Shown: positions 36,964 to 46,281, counted from the first letter of the stretch. The stretch is DNA of 64,000 nucleotides from Flammeovirga yaeyamensis (GCF_018736045.1 NZ_CP076132.1:62001-126000); one strand, 5' to 3'. Program-made: numbers and translations. Notes: generated by a model not told the origin, from the letters alone.

Positions 36964-37007
36964 AATGAGGCTGTACCACTACAAAATGATACAGCCTCAT
37001 CTTTTTA
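36964..37007. terminator. hairpin terminator
   Basis: ATGAGGCTGTA (36965-36975) pairs perfectly with TACAGCCTCAT (36990-37000), then CTTTTTA. Confidence 0.9.
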
Positions 37008-37035
37008 TATGAATAACGTACAAATTACCAAACAC

Positions 37036-37096
37036 GAGGTCGGGAGACCTCTAAAGTTTTTTAGGCGCAAATGACGTCTCACTTAACATTTGCGCC
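37036..37096. repeat. two adjacent perfect hairpins
   Basis: GAGGTC-GGGA-GACCTC (37036-37051) and GGCGCAAATG-N13-CATTTGCGCC (37064-37096). Both are GC-rich for this genome. The first resembles the palindrome family seen near 28.8 and 42.2 kb. Confidence 0.6.
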
Positions 37097-37114
37097 AGTG
37101 TAGACGAACCAAAC

Positions 37115-37142
37115 TTATTAGTTATTACCTATTAATTATTAC
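37115..37142. repeat. short heptamer repeat
   Basis: Four units in a row: TTATTAG, TTATTAC, CTATTAA, TTATTAC. Units of the same type occur in the array at 29018-29045. Confidence 0.5.
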
Positions 37143-37157
37143 TTGAAAAATTATTAC

Positions 37158-37832
37158 CTACCTAAGTTTCTCCACCAACTTCCTCACATGATGAAACCTC
37201 GGTGCTCTTTCCAATAGCTCATCCAATTGTTTCACATAAGCAGCTACTAATTCAGGTACCTGACTTTTTTGTATCAAGAGATGTTGTCCCACCAACCAAT
37301 ATGCACGTTCTGCAATGCTCATGTTCTCCCCATATTGTTGGTAATGTTTAGGTAGAAGATTGGATAGCCTCCATATCCTCATAAAACCTAAGAAATTTGG
37401 GAGCTGTTGGTTAAACGCCATTGCAGCTTCTAATAAAGAGTAATAACTTTTTGGTTTTTCTAGATCGGGATGGAATTTTAGATTCTTAATCAGCATCATC
37501 AAATCATTGGCTTTGGCGAACTTCTGTTCCTCCAATAATTTCATCACCATCTGATATAGAAGTCTTGAACCAGACACCTGAAGTTTATCTGCTTCACCAG
37601 GAACATAATCTACGAATACAGAAAAAAGCTCTTCGAAAGAATCAGCATTGTCTTCTTCCAAAGCGACTTTCAACATATCGTAGAGTACCCAAGCCATAGC
37701 GGCTTGTAAGGATTCATCTTCGGGAGCCAATTCCAACAAACGTCTAGCTGTTATAAAAGCTTCCTGATATTTCCCTTCTTCCCTTAAAGAATATATTTCT
37801 GTTACTGAATACACCTTATTTATTTCTTTCAT
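37158..37832 (-). CDS. TPR-like helical protein, cytoplasmic, unknown function
   Basis: This 224-residue all-helical protein begins with a TPR-type unit (YSLREEGKYQEAFITARRLLELAPEDESLQAAMAWVL). It continues with helix pairs containing Trp/Tyr at regular places (WRLSNLLPKHYQQYGENMSIAERAYWLVGQ). It has no signal peptide. It overlaps the preceding small membrane protein gene by 17 bases, so the two are probably translated together. I cannot assign a named family. Possible scaffold role only by analogy with TPR proteins. Confidence 0.65.
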   Translation of the reverse strand: MKEINKVYSVTEIYSLREEGKYQEAFITARRLLELAPEDESLQAAMAWVLYDMLKVALEEDNADSFEELFSVFVDYVPGEADKLQVSGSRLLYQMVMKLLEEQKFAKANDLMMLIKNLKFHPDLEKPKSYYSLLEAAMAFNQQLPNFLGFMRIWRLSNLLPKHYQQYGENMSIAERAYWLVGQHLLIQKSQVPELVAAYVKQLDELLERAPRFHHVRKLVEKLR

Positions 37833-38040
37833 TAAATCGTTGATCTCTATCCTTACGGTTTCTTGAAGTAAGCTTTTTTAAACCTACTTTCACTCCTAAA
37901 AGAATAAAGCAAAAACCACCTAATTTTGCATTTTCAGAAAAGTCGACCCCACTTTTCCAATCGTAGTAAGCCAACATAAAAAATGAAATTCCGGCCATTG
38001 CGAATATGAAATTCACTAGCCAATCAAATCCTTTTCCCAT
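37816..38040 (-). CDS. small membrane protein, 74 residues
   Basis: It starts at the ATG at 38040 (MGKGFDWLVN). It has two hydrophobic helices (LVNFIFAMAGISFFMLAYY and LGGFCFILLGVKVGLKKL) and a very basic C-terminal tail (TSRNRKDRDQRFNERNK). The frame is open 26 codons upstream, but that part overlaps the metG terminator and looks non-coding. It overlaps the TPR-like gene downstream by 17 bases. No family recognised. Confidence 0.6.
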   Translation of the reverse strand: MGKGFDWLVNFIFAMAGISFFMLAYYDWKSGVDFSENAKLGGFCFILLGVKVGLKKLTSRNRKDRDQRFNERNK

Positions 38041-38082
38041 TTCGTTTAGTTTATTGTTGATTAGTATATCATAAACATACAA

Positions 38083-38125
38083 AAAAAAGAGTAAGTGATC
38101 AGTCAAAAACCTTCCCACTTACTCC
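38083..38125 (-). terminator. metG hairpin terminator
   Basis: GAGTAAGTG (38089-38097) pairs with CACTTACTC (38116-38124). The A-run at 38081-38088 is a T-run on the minus strand. Confidence 0.85.
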
Positions 38126-38148
38126 TTATATTTTTAAAGATATATACC

Positions 38149-40212
38149 TTATCTAATAATAGATCCCTCAGACAATTGTCCTGTTGGAGAGATAAACGAT
38201 AAGCTACCGTCTTTGTCTTCTGCCATCAAAATCATTCCTTGAGATTCTACACCTCTGATTTTTCTTGGAGCCAAGTTCACTAAAACAGAAACTTGTTTTC
38301 CGATGATATCTTCAGGAGCAAAGAATTCAGCAATACCACTTACAATCGTTCTTTTATCGATTCCAGTGTCTACTGTAAGTTTTAAAAGCTTCTTCGCTTT
38401 CTTCACTTTCTCTGCTTCAAGGATAGTACCTACACGGATATCCATTTTTTGGAAATCATCGAATGATGTTTCCTCTTTTTGAGGTTCAACAGGCTGTTGA
38501 GCGATTTTTGTTTTCTCTAATTTTTCAATTTGAGCTTCAATCGTTTTGTCCTCAACTTTGCTGAACAACAACTCTGCAGGAGCAAGGCGGTCATAAGCTG
38601 TAATCAATTCTGGATTACCCACTTGATTCCAATCCAATGACTCCATTCCTAACATGTTTTGGATCTTCTTCGCAGTATTTGGTAAGAAAGGATCGATAGT
38701 GATCGCCAAGTTACCAGCAATTTGAAGTGCCATGTTCAGAATAGTTTTTACCAATTCTGGATCTTGCTTAAACAATTTCCAAGGCTCAGTATCCGCCAAG
38801 TATTTATTACCTAAACGAGCCAATTTCATTGCTTCAATTAAAGCTTCTTTGAATTTGTACTGCTCGATTAATTTCTCCACTCTCAATGGAAGTTCTTTCA
38901 TCTCTTTAATGATGCCTTCTTCCATTTCAGTAAACTCACCTGCTACAGGTACTTCACCTTTAAAGTATTTGTGCGTTAATACAACGGCTCTGTTGACAAA
39001 GTTACCCAAGATAGCTACCAACTCGTTATTTACACGCTCTTGATAATCTTTCCAAGTAAACTCTGAATCTTTATTTTCTGGAGCAATGGATGTCAACACA
39101 TAACGTAACTCGTCTTCTCTATTTGGTAGATCTTCCAAGTACTCGTGTAACCAAACGGCCCAGTTTCTTGATGTCGATAATTTAGCACCCTCTAAGTTTA
39201 AGAACTCATTGGCAGGGACGTTATCAGGAAGAATAAAGTCGCCATGTGCTTTCAAGATAATAGGGAAAATGATACAGTGGAATACGATATTGTCTTTACC
39301 AATAAAGTGTACCAATTTAGTATCTGCTTTCTTCCAGTAATCTTCCCAGTTTTTACCTTCTTTAGCGGCCCAATCTTTAGTCGCAGAGATGTAACCAATA
39401 GGAGCATCCAACCAAACGTACAATACTTTTCCGTCTGCACCTTCTACTGGAACTTTCACACCCCAATCCAAATCTCTGGTCATCGCTCTTGGCTGTAAAC
39501 CTTGGTCGATCCAAGACTTACACTGACCCATTACAGAATTTTTCCACTCTTTAGGATCATGGTGAGGTCTACCGTCTAAAGTACCTTCAACAATCCACTC
39601 ACGTACCCAATCCTCGTGCTTGTTCATTGGCAAGTACCAGTGACGAGTCGTTTTTAAGGTAGGAGTTGCTCCAGTAATCGTCGATTTTGGATCGATTAAT
39701 TCTGTCGGGCTCAAAGAAGTACCACATTTCTCACACTGATCACCATACGCACTATCATTGCCACAATTTGGACAAGTACCCATGATATAACGATCGGCTA
39801 AGAATTGTTTTGCCTCTTCATCATAATATTGTTCCGACTCATTTAATTCAAAATGTCCTTTCTCTTCTAAATTCTTGAAAAAGTCTTGTGCTGTTTCATG
39901 GTGGATAGGAGAGGATGTTCTATGGAACAAATCGAAAGAGATACCGAACTTCTCAAAAGTATCACCAATCTGCTTGTTATACTTATCAATAATGTCTTGA
40001 GGAGTAATGCCTTCTTTTTGGGCTCTAATTGTAATGGCCGCACCGTGCTCATCACTACCACAAATAAAAGCGACATCTTTTCCTTTCTGACGCAATGATC
40101 TAACATAAATATCAGCTGGCAAATATGCACCAGCAATATGCCCAATATGAAGAGGGCCGTTCGCATAAGGTAATGCTGCAGTTACTGTGTATCTATTATA
40201 ATGTTTTGACAT
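38149..40212 (-). CDS. metG: methionyl-tRNA synthetase
   Basis: This 687-residue class I synthetase charges tRNA-Met. The HIGH motif is in [11 protein letters not shown] (about 20-30). The zinc knuckle [18 protein letters not shown] is at about 144-161. The KMSKS loop appears as KLSTSRN. The C-terminal EMAP/Trbp111-like tRNA-binding domain (about 585-687: [36 protein letters not shown]) is fused, as in many bacteria. The start [19 protein letters not shown] fits the family. It is followed by a terminator and then two small genes on the same strand. The window also carries an initiator tRNA-Met gene 18 kb away. Confidence 0.97.
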   Translation of the reverse strand: MSKHYNRYTVTAALPYANGPLHIGHIAGAYLPADIYVRSLRQKGKDVAFICGSDEHGAAITIRAQKEGITPQDIIDKYNKQIGDTFEKFGISFDLFHRTSSPIHHETAQDFFKNLEEKGHFELNESEQYYDEEAKQFLADRYIMGTCPNCGNDSAYGDQCEKCGTSLSPTELIDPKSTITGATPTLKTTRHWYLPMNKHEDWVREWIVEGTLDGRPHHDPKEWKNSVMGQCKSWIDQGLQPRAMTRDLDWGVKVPVEGADGKVLYVWLDAPIGYISATKDWAAKEGKNWEDYWKKADTKLVHFIGKDNIVFHCIIFPIILKAHGDFILPDNVPANEFLNLEGAKLSTSRNWAVWLHEYLEDLPNREDELRYVLTSIAPENKDSEFTWKDYQERVNNELVAILGNFVNRAVVLTHKYFKGEVPVAGEFTEMEEGIIKEMKELPLRVEKLIEQYKFKEALIEAMKLARLGNKYLADTEPWKLFKQDPELVKTILNMALQIAGNLAITIDPFLPNTAKKIQNMLGMESLDWNQVGNPELITAYDRLAPAELLFSKVEDKTIEAQIEKLEKTKIAQQPVEPQKEETSFDDFQKMDIRVGTILEAEKVKKAKKLLKLTVDTGIDKRTIVSGIAEFFAPEDIIGKQVSVLVNLAPRKIRGVESQGMILMAEDKDGSLSFISPTGQLSEGSIIR

Positions 40213-40541
40213 GTAGTGTCTTCTAGTTTTTACAGATCCAACGACTTTTTGTACCGATCGACAAAGTCGATGGCAAAGTTAAAGAATTTGAAGAAGTTTA
40301 TCACTTGTTTGCCCTTTGAATAACAGATGTTTTGATAAATCAAACGATTTATTGAATCTAAGCCTTAAAACCATCCTAATAAAACCGTAAATCAACATCA
40401 ATTTCTCCATAGTGGCTTCATTTCTTCTTTCCTTAGTTTCTTAGTTCTTCAGTTTCATACTTCTTTAGTTACTAATATTTGTTTGCACAATAAATCAATT
40501 GCCTTACTTTTGCGTTTACCTAAGAAACATATTAATTACTT
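40213..40541. other. divergent intergenic region metG / methyltransferase
   Basis: It contains a clear plus-strand promoter (40482-40512). At 40430-40470 there is a run with roughly 8-base periodicity (CTTAGTTT, CTTAGTTC, TTCAGTTT). The rest is AT-rich with nothing recognised. Confidence 0.5.
40482..40512 (+). promoter_or_regulatory. promoter of the methyltransferase gene
   Basis: TTTG (40482-40485), a 19-base spacer and TACTTTTG (40505-40512). This is a full match to the Bacteroidota -33/-7 consensus, 29 bases before the ATG. Confidence 0.75.
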
Positions 40542-41291
40542 ATGAAAAAGGCGATACATAAAGGCGAGGAATGGTTTGACCAATGGTTCAACACACCATA
40601 TTATCATATTCTGTATTCCAATAGAGATTTTAAGGAAGCAGAGGAATTTATGAGAGTATTGTCTACTCATCTCGAATTAAAAGCAAACGATAAAGTTCTT
40701 GATTTAGCTTGTGGAAAAGGAAGACATTCTATCTTTTTAAATAAGCTAGGTTATGATGTGGAAGGTATTGACTTATCCACAGAAAGTATACATTACGCAA
40801 AGCAATTTGAAAACGATACTTTGAAGTTCAATACCCACGATATGAGAGAGTTGTATAAGGAAGAAGAATATGATTATATCTTCAACTTATTCACATCATT
40901 TGGCTATTTTGAAACAGAAGAAGAAGATCTTCAAGCATTACAAATGATTGCTCACAGTTTAAAGAAAGGTGGTAAATTTGTACTCGATTATTTCAATACT
41001 TATAAAGTCATCAACAGTCTTCCGGAAAAACAGGAGATTAATCGACAAGAAATGACGTTCTATGTGCATAAGTATTTGAAAAATCGCCACGTAATGAAAG
41101 AAATTGCTTTTACTGATGAAGGAAAGGACTATTTATTCACAGAAAGGGTAGAAGCGTTGAAAAATAAAGATTTCAGATACCTTTTTGAAGCAGTAAATCT
41201 AAAAATTGTTCACACTTACGGAGATTATCAACTGAATAAGTTTGATAGAGAAAATTCTGATCGAATGATCTTTGTGGTTGAAAAGATATAA
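40542..41291 (+). CDS. class I SAM-dependent methyltransferase
   Basis: This 249-residue protein has a Rossmann methyltransferase core. Motif I is VLDLACGKGRHSIFLNKLGY (about 54-73), an acidic ribose-binding residue lies in VEGIDLS, and motif IV-like DYIFNLFTSFGYF and LKKGGKFVLDYFN follow. The front segment EEWFDQWFNTPYYHILYSNRD is typical of a Bacteroidota subgroup of small-molecule methyltransferases. The target is unknown. It is monocistronic, with a consensus promoter in front and a terminator behind. Confidence 0.85.
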   Translation: MKKAIHKGEEWFDQWFNTPYYHILYSNRDFKEAEEFMRVLSTHLELKANDKVLDLACGKGRHSIFLNKLGYDVEGIDLSTESIHYAKQFENDTLKFNTHDMRELYKEEEYDYIFNLFTSFGYFETEEEDLQALQMIAHSLKKGGKFVLDYFNTYKVINSLPEKQEINRQEMTFYVHKYLKNRHVMKEIAFTDEGKDYLFTERVEALKNKDFRYLFEAVNLKIVHTYGDYQLNKFDRENSDRMIFVVEKI

Positions 41292-41311
41292 ACAGAATTA
41301 CGAAATAATTC

Positions 41312-41351
41312 ACAAAAAAAGGCGTCACATTATGCGACGCCTTATTTTTTG
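41312..41351. terminator. bidirectional hairpin terminator
   Basis: AAGGCGTC (41319-41326) pairs with GACGCCTT (41336-41343), with A-run before and T-run after. Confidence 0.9.
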
Positions 41352-41358
41352 ATACTTA

Positions 41359-41757
41359 TCAGTTACTATTTTGATAACTGATGGTATCCCTAGTATTTTT
41401 CTGAATAGTAATCGCTCCGAAAATACTCAACAAGAAACCAAAGGCATAAAAACCTTTCTCACTTGGTAAGATATCAGCATTAAATAATCCTATGGTTAAT
41501 AATGCAATTGAAGCAATTAAAGAGAACCAACTTAATCCGTAATACAAGTTAGAAACCTGTATAAATTCTTCTTTATCTCTTACAGATTTTTGTACGGAAA
41601 TCGCTGAAAACAGTGCGAAAAGGATAACAGTTAAATAATAACCTTTCTCATTCAATAACATTTCAGCTCTAAAAAGACCAATTAAATATCCTCCTAGTCC
41701 AACAGCAAAAGCAATCCAAGAAGAAGCGATGTAGGCATTAGATGGTTTAGCACTCAT
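41359..41757 (-). CDS. YiaA/YiaB-like inner membrane protein
   Basis: This 132-residue protein has four membrane helices arranged as two similar halves. Each half has the pattern SW-helix-GLF(R/N)A(E/D)-L-EKG(Y/F)Y-helix-IQK-(S/T)RD: GLFRAEMLLNEKGYYLTVILF and GLFNADILPSEKGFYAFGFL. The duplicated two-helix unit is the signature of the YiaA/YiaB family. Function unknown; inner membrane location is predicted. It is convergent with the methyltransferase gene and lies next to the heptamer repeat locus. Confidence 0.85.
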   Translation of the reverse strand: MSAKPSNAYIASSWIAFAVGLGGYLIGLFRAEMLLNEKGYYLTVILFALFSAISVQKSVRDKEEFIQVSNLYYGLSWFSLIASIALLTIGLFNADILPSEKGFYAFGFLLSIFGAITIQKNTRDTISYQNSN

Positions 41758-41976
41758 AATTCATTAGTTTCGTGAAAAATCAACAGCTTTGGTATGCTGC
41801 CGTTTAAAATCAGACCATTTAGTAATCAGCCTGATAAATCAAGATGCTTGAAAGAGTAATGTTAATTTCATCTTGATTTTTTGTATGGTCTTTCCAACGC
41901 ATCAAAATAAAATAGGTTGTGAAATGTTTAACAAAAAATGAATATTCACTCATTATTTAACATTTGATAATAAAAT

Positions 41977-42107
41977 AGGTAGCAGGTAGCAGGTAGCAGG
42001 TAGCAGGTAGCAGGTAGCAGGTAGCAGGTAGCAGGTAGCAGGTAGCAGGTAGCAGGTAGCAGGTAGCAGGTAGCAGGTAGCAGGTAGCAGGTAGCAGGTA
42101 GCAGGTA
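41977..42107. repeat. perfect AGGTAGC heptamer tandem array
   Basis: AGGTAGC is repeated 18 times without a mismatch, plus a partial AGGTA (131 bases). Seven-base units in a non-coding space resemble the short tandem repeats described in cyanobacteria, and may vary in copy number. Confidence 0.97.
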
Positions 42108-42197
42108 ATTTATTTTTTTAGGTTGAATATTAAAAACTTAGAGTGAACTTTCTAAAGGTAAACAAATAGAAACTATTTAAGGAACTTCTGAAGCAAA

Positions 42198-42221
42198 AAA
42201 GAGGTGATGAAATCCCTCTTT
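42198..42221. repeat. palindromic repeat, copy 3
   Basis: AAAGAGGTGATGAAATCCCTCTTT, matching the AAGAGGTGRTGNAACCCCTCT family with extended arms (AAAGAGG / CCTCTTT). Confidence 0.55.
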
Positions 42222-42291
42222 AAAATTGCATAAGACTATCGTATCTTTAATAATTAATTTTCACATAAAATCCTCCATTTTCTCATTTTCC

Positions 42292-42312
42292 AAAAAGAGG
42301 TGGTGCAACCCA
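42292..42312. repeat. palindromic repeat, copy 4 (degenerate)
   Basis: AAAAAGAGGTGGTGCAACCCA has the left arm and centre of the family; the right arm is lost. Confidence 0.4.
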
Positions 42313-42340
42313 TCGCTACAAAAACAGAGGAGCGAACCAA

Positions 42341-42358
42341 ACCTGCTACCTGCTACCT
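42341..42358. repeat. inverted remnant of the AGGTAGC array
   Basis: ACCTGCTACCTGCTACCT is the reverse complement of two and a half AGGTAGC units and lies 233 bases after the main array, so the two could pair. Confidence 0.8.
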
Positions 42359-42403
42359 AAAAAAATATCAGATGTCGAAAATCTTAAAGTCTAACACAAA
42401 TCC

Positions 42404-44251
42404 CTAAGACTTATTAATATTATCCCCCCTAAGCTGTCTAAATCGCTTTCTAGCGTCTACTTCATAGCTCGAGCCCTTAAACTTAATCAGGTGTTCTTTA
42501 AAGTAGTGCATAGCCTCTTCTTTGTTCTTTAGGTGGTCCTGATAGATCACACCTAGGAGGTAATTGGCATCATCTGCCCAGATATCGTAACTGTGGAACT
42601 CTAGAATTTCTTTTAGAGGTTCTGTAGCTTCTTCGTATTTTCCGAGTTTTATCAACAATTGTGATTTTTCCCAAAGAATTTCATCGGTTAAACGATGTCC
42701 TTTAAAAGTCACCAACATTTGATCATAACTTTTCAACGCTTTGTCGTATTGTCCTTGAAATACCAACAAATCTACTTTGGCATATTCTTCCATAGCTAAA
42801 GAAGTGGTATCTAAATTCAGATTATCTGCAATAAGTAGTGACAATGCCATAGCATCGTTACTAATTGTTCTAGAAGTGGCCAACTTTAACACATCCAATT
42901 GTGATTGTGCCAATCGGAAATCACCTGTGTAATAGTAAAGTTTAGCATTTTTCAATTTTGCTTCATGACCAATCTTTAATTCACGATTACTCTTAGCTAC
43001 TTGTGAATAAAGTAATGATGCTTCCCAAGGTTCGTCTTTCAGCAAGTAGATATCACCTAAATCCAACTTGGCTTGTGAAACTAATGACTTTGGAATATTT
43101 CGATTATCAATAATTTGTTTCAACTCTGTGATGGCAGAATCTTTCTGATTAAGATAAAACGCTTGAAGTAAGGCCATGTTACGCATCGCATCGCCTGTTT
43201 GTGCGGTTAATCCCACTTCTTTGATAATTTGTTGGTAATCCTTCACCAAAGATTCAATTTGATTACGATTGATAGGATAGGTGCTTTTTACAATTTCTTC
43301 TTTCGTTTCTATCAAGAACTTTCTAGCCACAGGATACACCGCATATTCTTTGTAACGATCCACCAAATACTGGAAGATCTTCTGTGCATTCTTATAATCC
43401 TGATTATTCTTCGCTAGTCGACCGATCTCTAAAATCTTATATCCTTCTAGCCTCAAACGTTTATCGAGCGCTCTAGCCTGTATAAACGCCCCGTAGAACT
43501 TCTTCTGCTGTAAGTAGTACCAAACGATCATCTCGTTGAATACAGTCATGTCAGCGTTCTTCTGCACCTTTGTCAGCAACTTCGGCTCTAATAGGTCAAA
43601 TTCTTCTTCTGACGTCAATCTATCTTGTAAAGCAACTTGGACATACTCCAACTGATCCGGCTTCACTGTTAGCAATTTTAAGTACTCATCGATCATCAAT
43701 TCTTTTTTGTCTGACTTATTGTATAAATCAGCCAATTCGTAAAAGAACATTTCTCCGGATATTTTCTCACCTTCTTTGTAACTGTACTCCGCATAATTGT
43801 ATAAACCTAGGTCGGCACAATACAAAGCAGTATAACGAAGTTTGGTCGTGTTGTTCACAATTTGTTTGATGTAAGCATGAAAATACTTATCGGCATGCAC
43901 CGTATCTTTTTCAATCAACTTTACACGACAGTAATCCACCTGATAGGTAGAGTTGCCTGAATTCGACTTCACCAGTTTTTTTAAATATTTATCAGCCTCC
44001 TTCAACAACTCCTTTTTTAAAAGGATGCTTAGATAATTTTCGTGGATCTGATTTATCAATTCTTTTTGTTTTACCAGATCACGATATAGTTCCAAGGCTT
44101 TATCGTATTCTTCTGTTTTATAATATTCCTGGGCGAGTTCTAACTTCTCTTCTGTTTTATTTTGAGCCAACCCAGTTTGAGTTAAAAGGAAGAGACCTCC
44201 GAGACAAAGGAAGAGTATTCTGATTTTTTGAGTAATGGAGGTTTTCAACAT
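42404..44251 (-). CDS. secreted tetratricopeptide repeat protein
   Basis: This 615-residue protein has a signal peptide (about 1-29, ending GLAQ) followed by helical repeats throughout. Clear TPR units are ELAQEYYKTEEYDKALELYRDLV near the start and YDKALKSYDQMLVTFKGHRL, LLIKLGKYEEATEPLKEILE and YLLGVIYQDHLKNKEEAMHY near the end. The C-terminal part resembles the TPR blocks of BamD/CpoB-type envelope proteins. It probably acts in the periplasm as a scaffold; no partner is evident. Its upstream side is the proposed replication origin region. Confidence 0.8.
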   Translation of the reverse strand: MLKTSITQKIRILFLCLGGLFLLTQTGLAQNKTEEKLELAQEYYKTEEYDKALELYRDLVKQKELINQIHENYLSILLKKELLKEADKYLKKLVKSNSGNSTYQVDYCRVKLIEKDTVHADKYFHAYIKQIVNNTTKLRYTALYCADLGLYNYAEYSYKEGEKISGEMFFYELADLYNKSDKKELMIDEYLKLLTVKPDQLEYVQVALQDRLTSEEEFDLLEPKLLTKVQKNADMTVFNEMIVWYYLQQKKFYGAFIQARALDKRLRLEGYKILEIGRLAKNNQDYKNAQKIFQYLVDRYKEYAVYPVARKFLIETKEEIVKSTYPINRNQIESLVKDYQQIIKEVGLTAQTGDAMRNMALLQAFYLNQKDSAITELKQIIDNRNIPKSLVSQAKLDLGDIYLLKDEPWEASLLYSQVAKSNRELKIGHEAKLKNAKLYYYTGDFRLAQSQLDVLKLATSRTISNDAMALSLLIADNLNLDTTSLAMEEYAKVDLLVFQGQYDKALKSYDQMLVTFKGHRLTDEILWEKSQLLIKLGKYEEATEPLKEILEFHSYDIWADDANYLLGVIYQDHLKNKEEAMHYFKEHLIKFKGSSYEVDARKRFRQLRGDNINKS

Positions 44252-45415
44252 TTTCTTAAAAGATAAATAATAGAAAAATAAAAATTTAAAATTCTTTTTT
44301 ATTGTTATTAGGGCTGTGTATAAGTTGATAAATCGGTTTACTCACAGGAATATTAAGCTTACACACATTTCTATTCAATAGTCCAACACCGCATAATATA
44401 TACAATAACAGTGTTTTATGGCGCTTTTCAACAATACTAACACAAAAATAGGTACTAAAGTTATTCAGTTAAATACTGTGTTTAGAAGCGCCCTTTTGAG
44501 ATGAATAACCTTATACACACCAATGTGAATACCGTGAATAAGTCCAATTTGTGAACTATTGTGGATAAAAAGGTCACTTATTAAACATTTCACTCACAAA
44601 TCACATCCTCTCACAATTACTATGTGAATAATGTTGATAAGGTACAGTATCTTCTTAAGATTGTACAATTACTAACCTTTACATTTATTGATGCCAAGTT
44701 TTGATACATTCTATATATGAATATACACAATCCTGACTTTTTTAAATCATTTTATTGATTAAAAATTAATCCACTTCTGTGAATAGTTTTTTGATGATCA
44801 ATTTTCGATCTCCTTTAATGTTAGATGATCTCTTCTCTTTAATTTTGAATACTTCTTAATGTATTTTACACCCTTTCTTTTAAACACCATGTGAATTATG
44901 TTATTGTTGATATGTGTAAAATATAGTATTACAACAGTTATAATTTACTGATATACAGATATATAATGATATTTTACCCTTGTTAATTAACCCATTTTCT
45001 GTTTGTATTTACGTTAGTAAATAACAAAACTTAACTTTTGTTGATAAATATGTTGATAAGTACCTAAGTTATCAACAGTTTAAGGAATGTTATGTTGACA
45101 TTAATGTGCAAAACCTCTAAATCCCTTATAATGAGTACCTAAAGTGTGTATCGAGTTAAACTAGGCCTTAATTGCCCAAAACCTTTGAAATAAGGCCATA
45201 AACGCACTTTTTTTAATATTTTTTAAGAAGGTATTATTTGAGTTTATTGATTTTGCAACTTTATAAAAACTTATTCACACATTTTGAGGTCCTAAAGCGT
45301 TTTAACAATGGGTTCATTATCAAATTGATAATGTAACATGAAATAGTATATATAGAAAAGCCTTCCAAATATTCGGTATTTAGAAGGCTTTTTATGTATA
45401 GGTAAGATGTAGTTT
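44252..45415. other. candidate chromosomal replication origin (oriC), DnaA-box cluster
   Basis: This 1164-base gene-free, AT-rich stretch is the longest in the window. Five 9-mers fit TTATNCACA on either strand: 44315-44323, 44511-44519, 44560-44568 (exact TGTGGATAA), 44623-44631 and 45271-45279. Four more read TGTTGATAA or its complement: 44632-44640, 45039-45047, 45051-45059, 45069-45077. One-mismatch boxes occur at 44524-44541 and 44778-44786. mnmG (gidA), often near bacterial origins, and three parS sites lie within 3-6 kb. The surrounding genes do not diverge from this point, which is a mild argument against it. Confidence 0.5.
45355..45397 (-). terminator. hairpin terminator
   Basis: AAAAGCCTTCCAAATA (45357-45372) pairs with TATTTAGAAGGCTTTT with one mismatch. 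It follows the frameshifted gene on the minus strand. Confidence 0.85.
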
Positions 45416-46263
45416 TTATCCTCTAGGTAAAATCAAATTGATAGATGAATCTTTAATTTTTTCACTTAAATAAGCAGAGTAATTTTCACTACCATTTTTA
45501 AACAATAAGAGATACTCATTTTCATTTTCTAATGATTGATATAAAGTCATCATTGATTGCGTATTGTTCGAATTAGAAAATAAGATTCCTTTCTGCGTTT
45601 TTATTTTATCGTATTTCTGATCGTTATATTTTAAGATGATAGGAGATAGGGTAATATCCTCTTGAATATTATTTTCTGATTTTAAACTAAAGAAACGAAT
45701 AGGTTTACTATTCAGTAATACTTTTTGATGTTCAATTTCTATATGATGAAATATTGAGACACCTTCTGAATGATTTCCTACAAACTCATAAACAATAAAA
45801 TTATCGTCCCACTCATATTGCTGTTTTTTTGTAATCGTATAATCTTCTAAACTTATTTTTATCACCCCACCTTTTTCAATACTTTCAATACCTACATTGG
45901 TCGGATCATAATATCTTTTTGTTGGTGTAGCTTTTACTTCCAAGTTTGGTTTATATTCTCCAGCGACTACTTCGTTTTTTATTCCTAAATATTCCTCCAA
46001 AACTTTTTCTAAATTTTTCATTTCATAGTTTTCTTTTTCGAACCAACTCCCATTTATAATTTGATCGTCTATATTCGAGTTGTGATATGAAATATTCAGA
46101 GAATAAACTTTCGTTGGATATTCATTATTTTTTTGAACTTTTTTTAATTCCTCAGTAAAATAAAATTGTTTGATGTCTTGTATGTCAACTTCTAAGGACC
46201 CACGATTAAATGGATGAATAGGAGAGGTCTAGATTTTAAATCAGAAGTTTGCTTAATATTCAT
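45416..46263 (-). pseudogene. hypothetical protein gene broken by a one-base frameshift
   Basis: The only in-frame ATG of the long downstream frame is at 46021 and gives 201 residues. However, the frame is open and protein-like for about 68 codons before it (HPFNRGSLEVDIQDIKQF, then KVYSLNISYHNSN and NGSWFEKENYE). The true start appears to be the ATG at 46263 in a neighbouring frame (MNIKQTSDLKSRP). The two frames join if one base is missing near 46225-46227, giving SRP-SPIHPF. Restored, the protein would have about 282 residues and no signal peptide. I do not recognise the family. A recent mutation, a sequencing error or programmed frameshifting cannot be told apart here. Confidence 0.65.
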
Positions 46264-46281
46264 TCCATTAAAATTTTAGCT

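Larger units (their letters stand above)
41758..42403. other. intergenic region with heptamer array and palindromes
   Basis: It holds the AGGTAGC array (41977-42107), two palindrome-family copies (42198-42221, 42292-42312) and an inverted remnant of the heptamer (42341-42358). No coding frame was found. Confidence 0.7.

Noticed and set aside
40430-40475. Further tandem repeat (CTTAGTTT-like) upstream of the methyltransferase
   Set aside because: Only three imperfect units with about 8-base spacing; could be chance in AT-rich DNA, so noted but not counted with the heptamer arrays.
41977-42107. CRISPR array
   Set aside because: The repeat unit is 7 bases with no spacers, and no cas genes are present.
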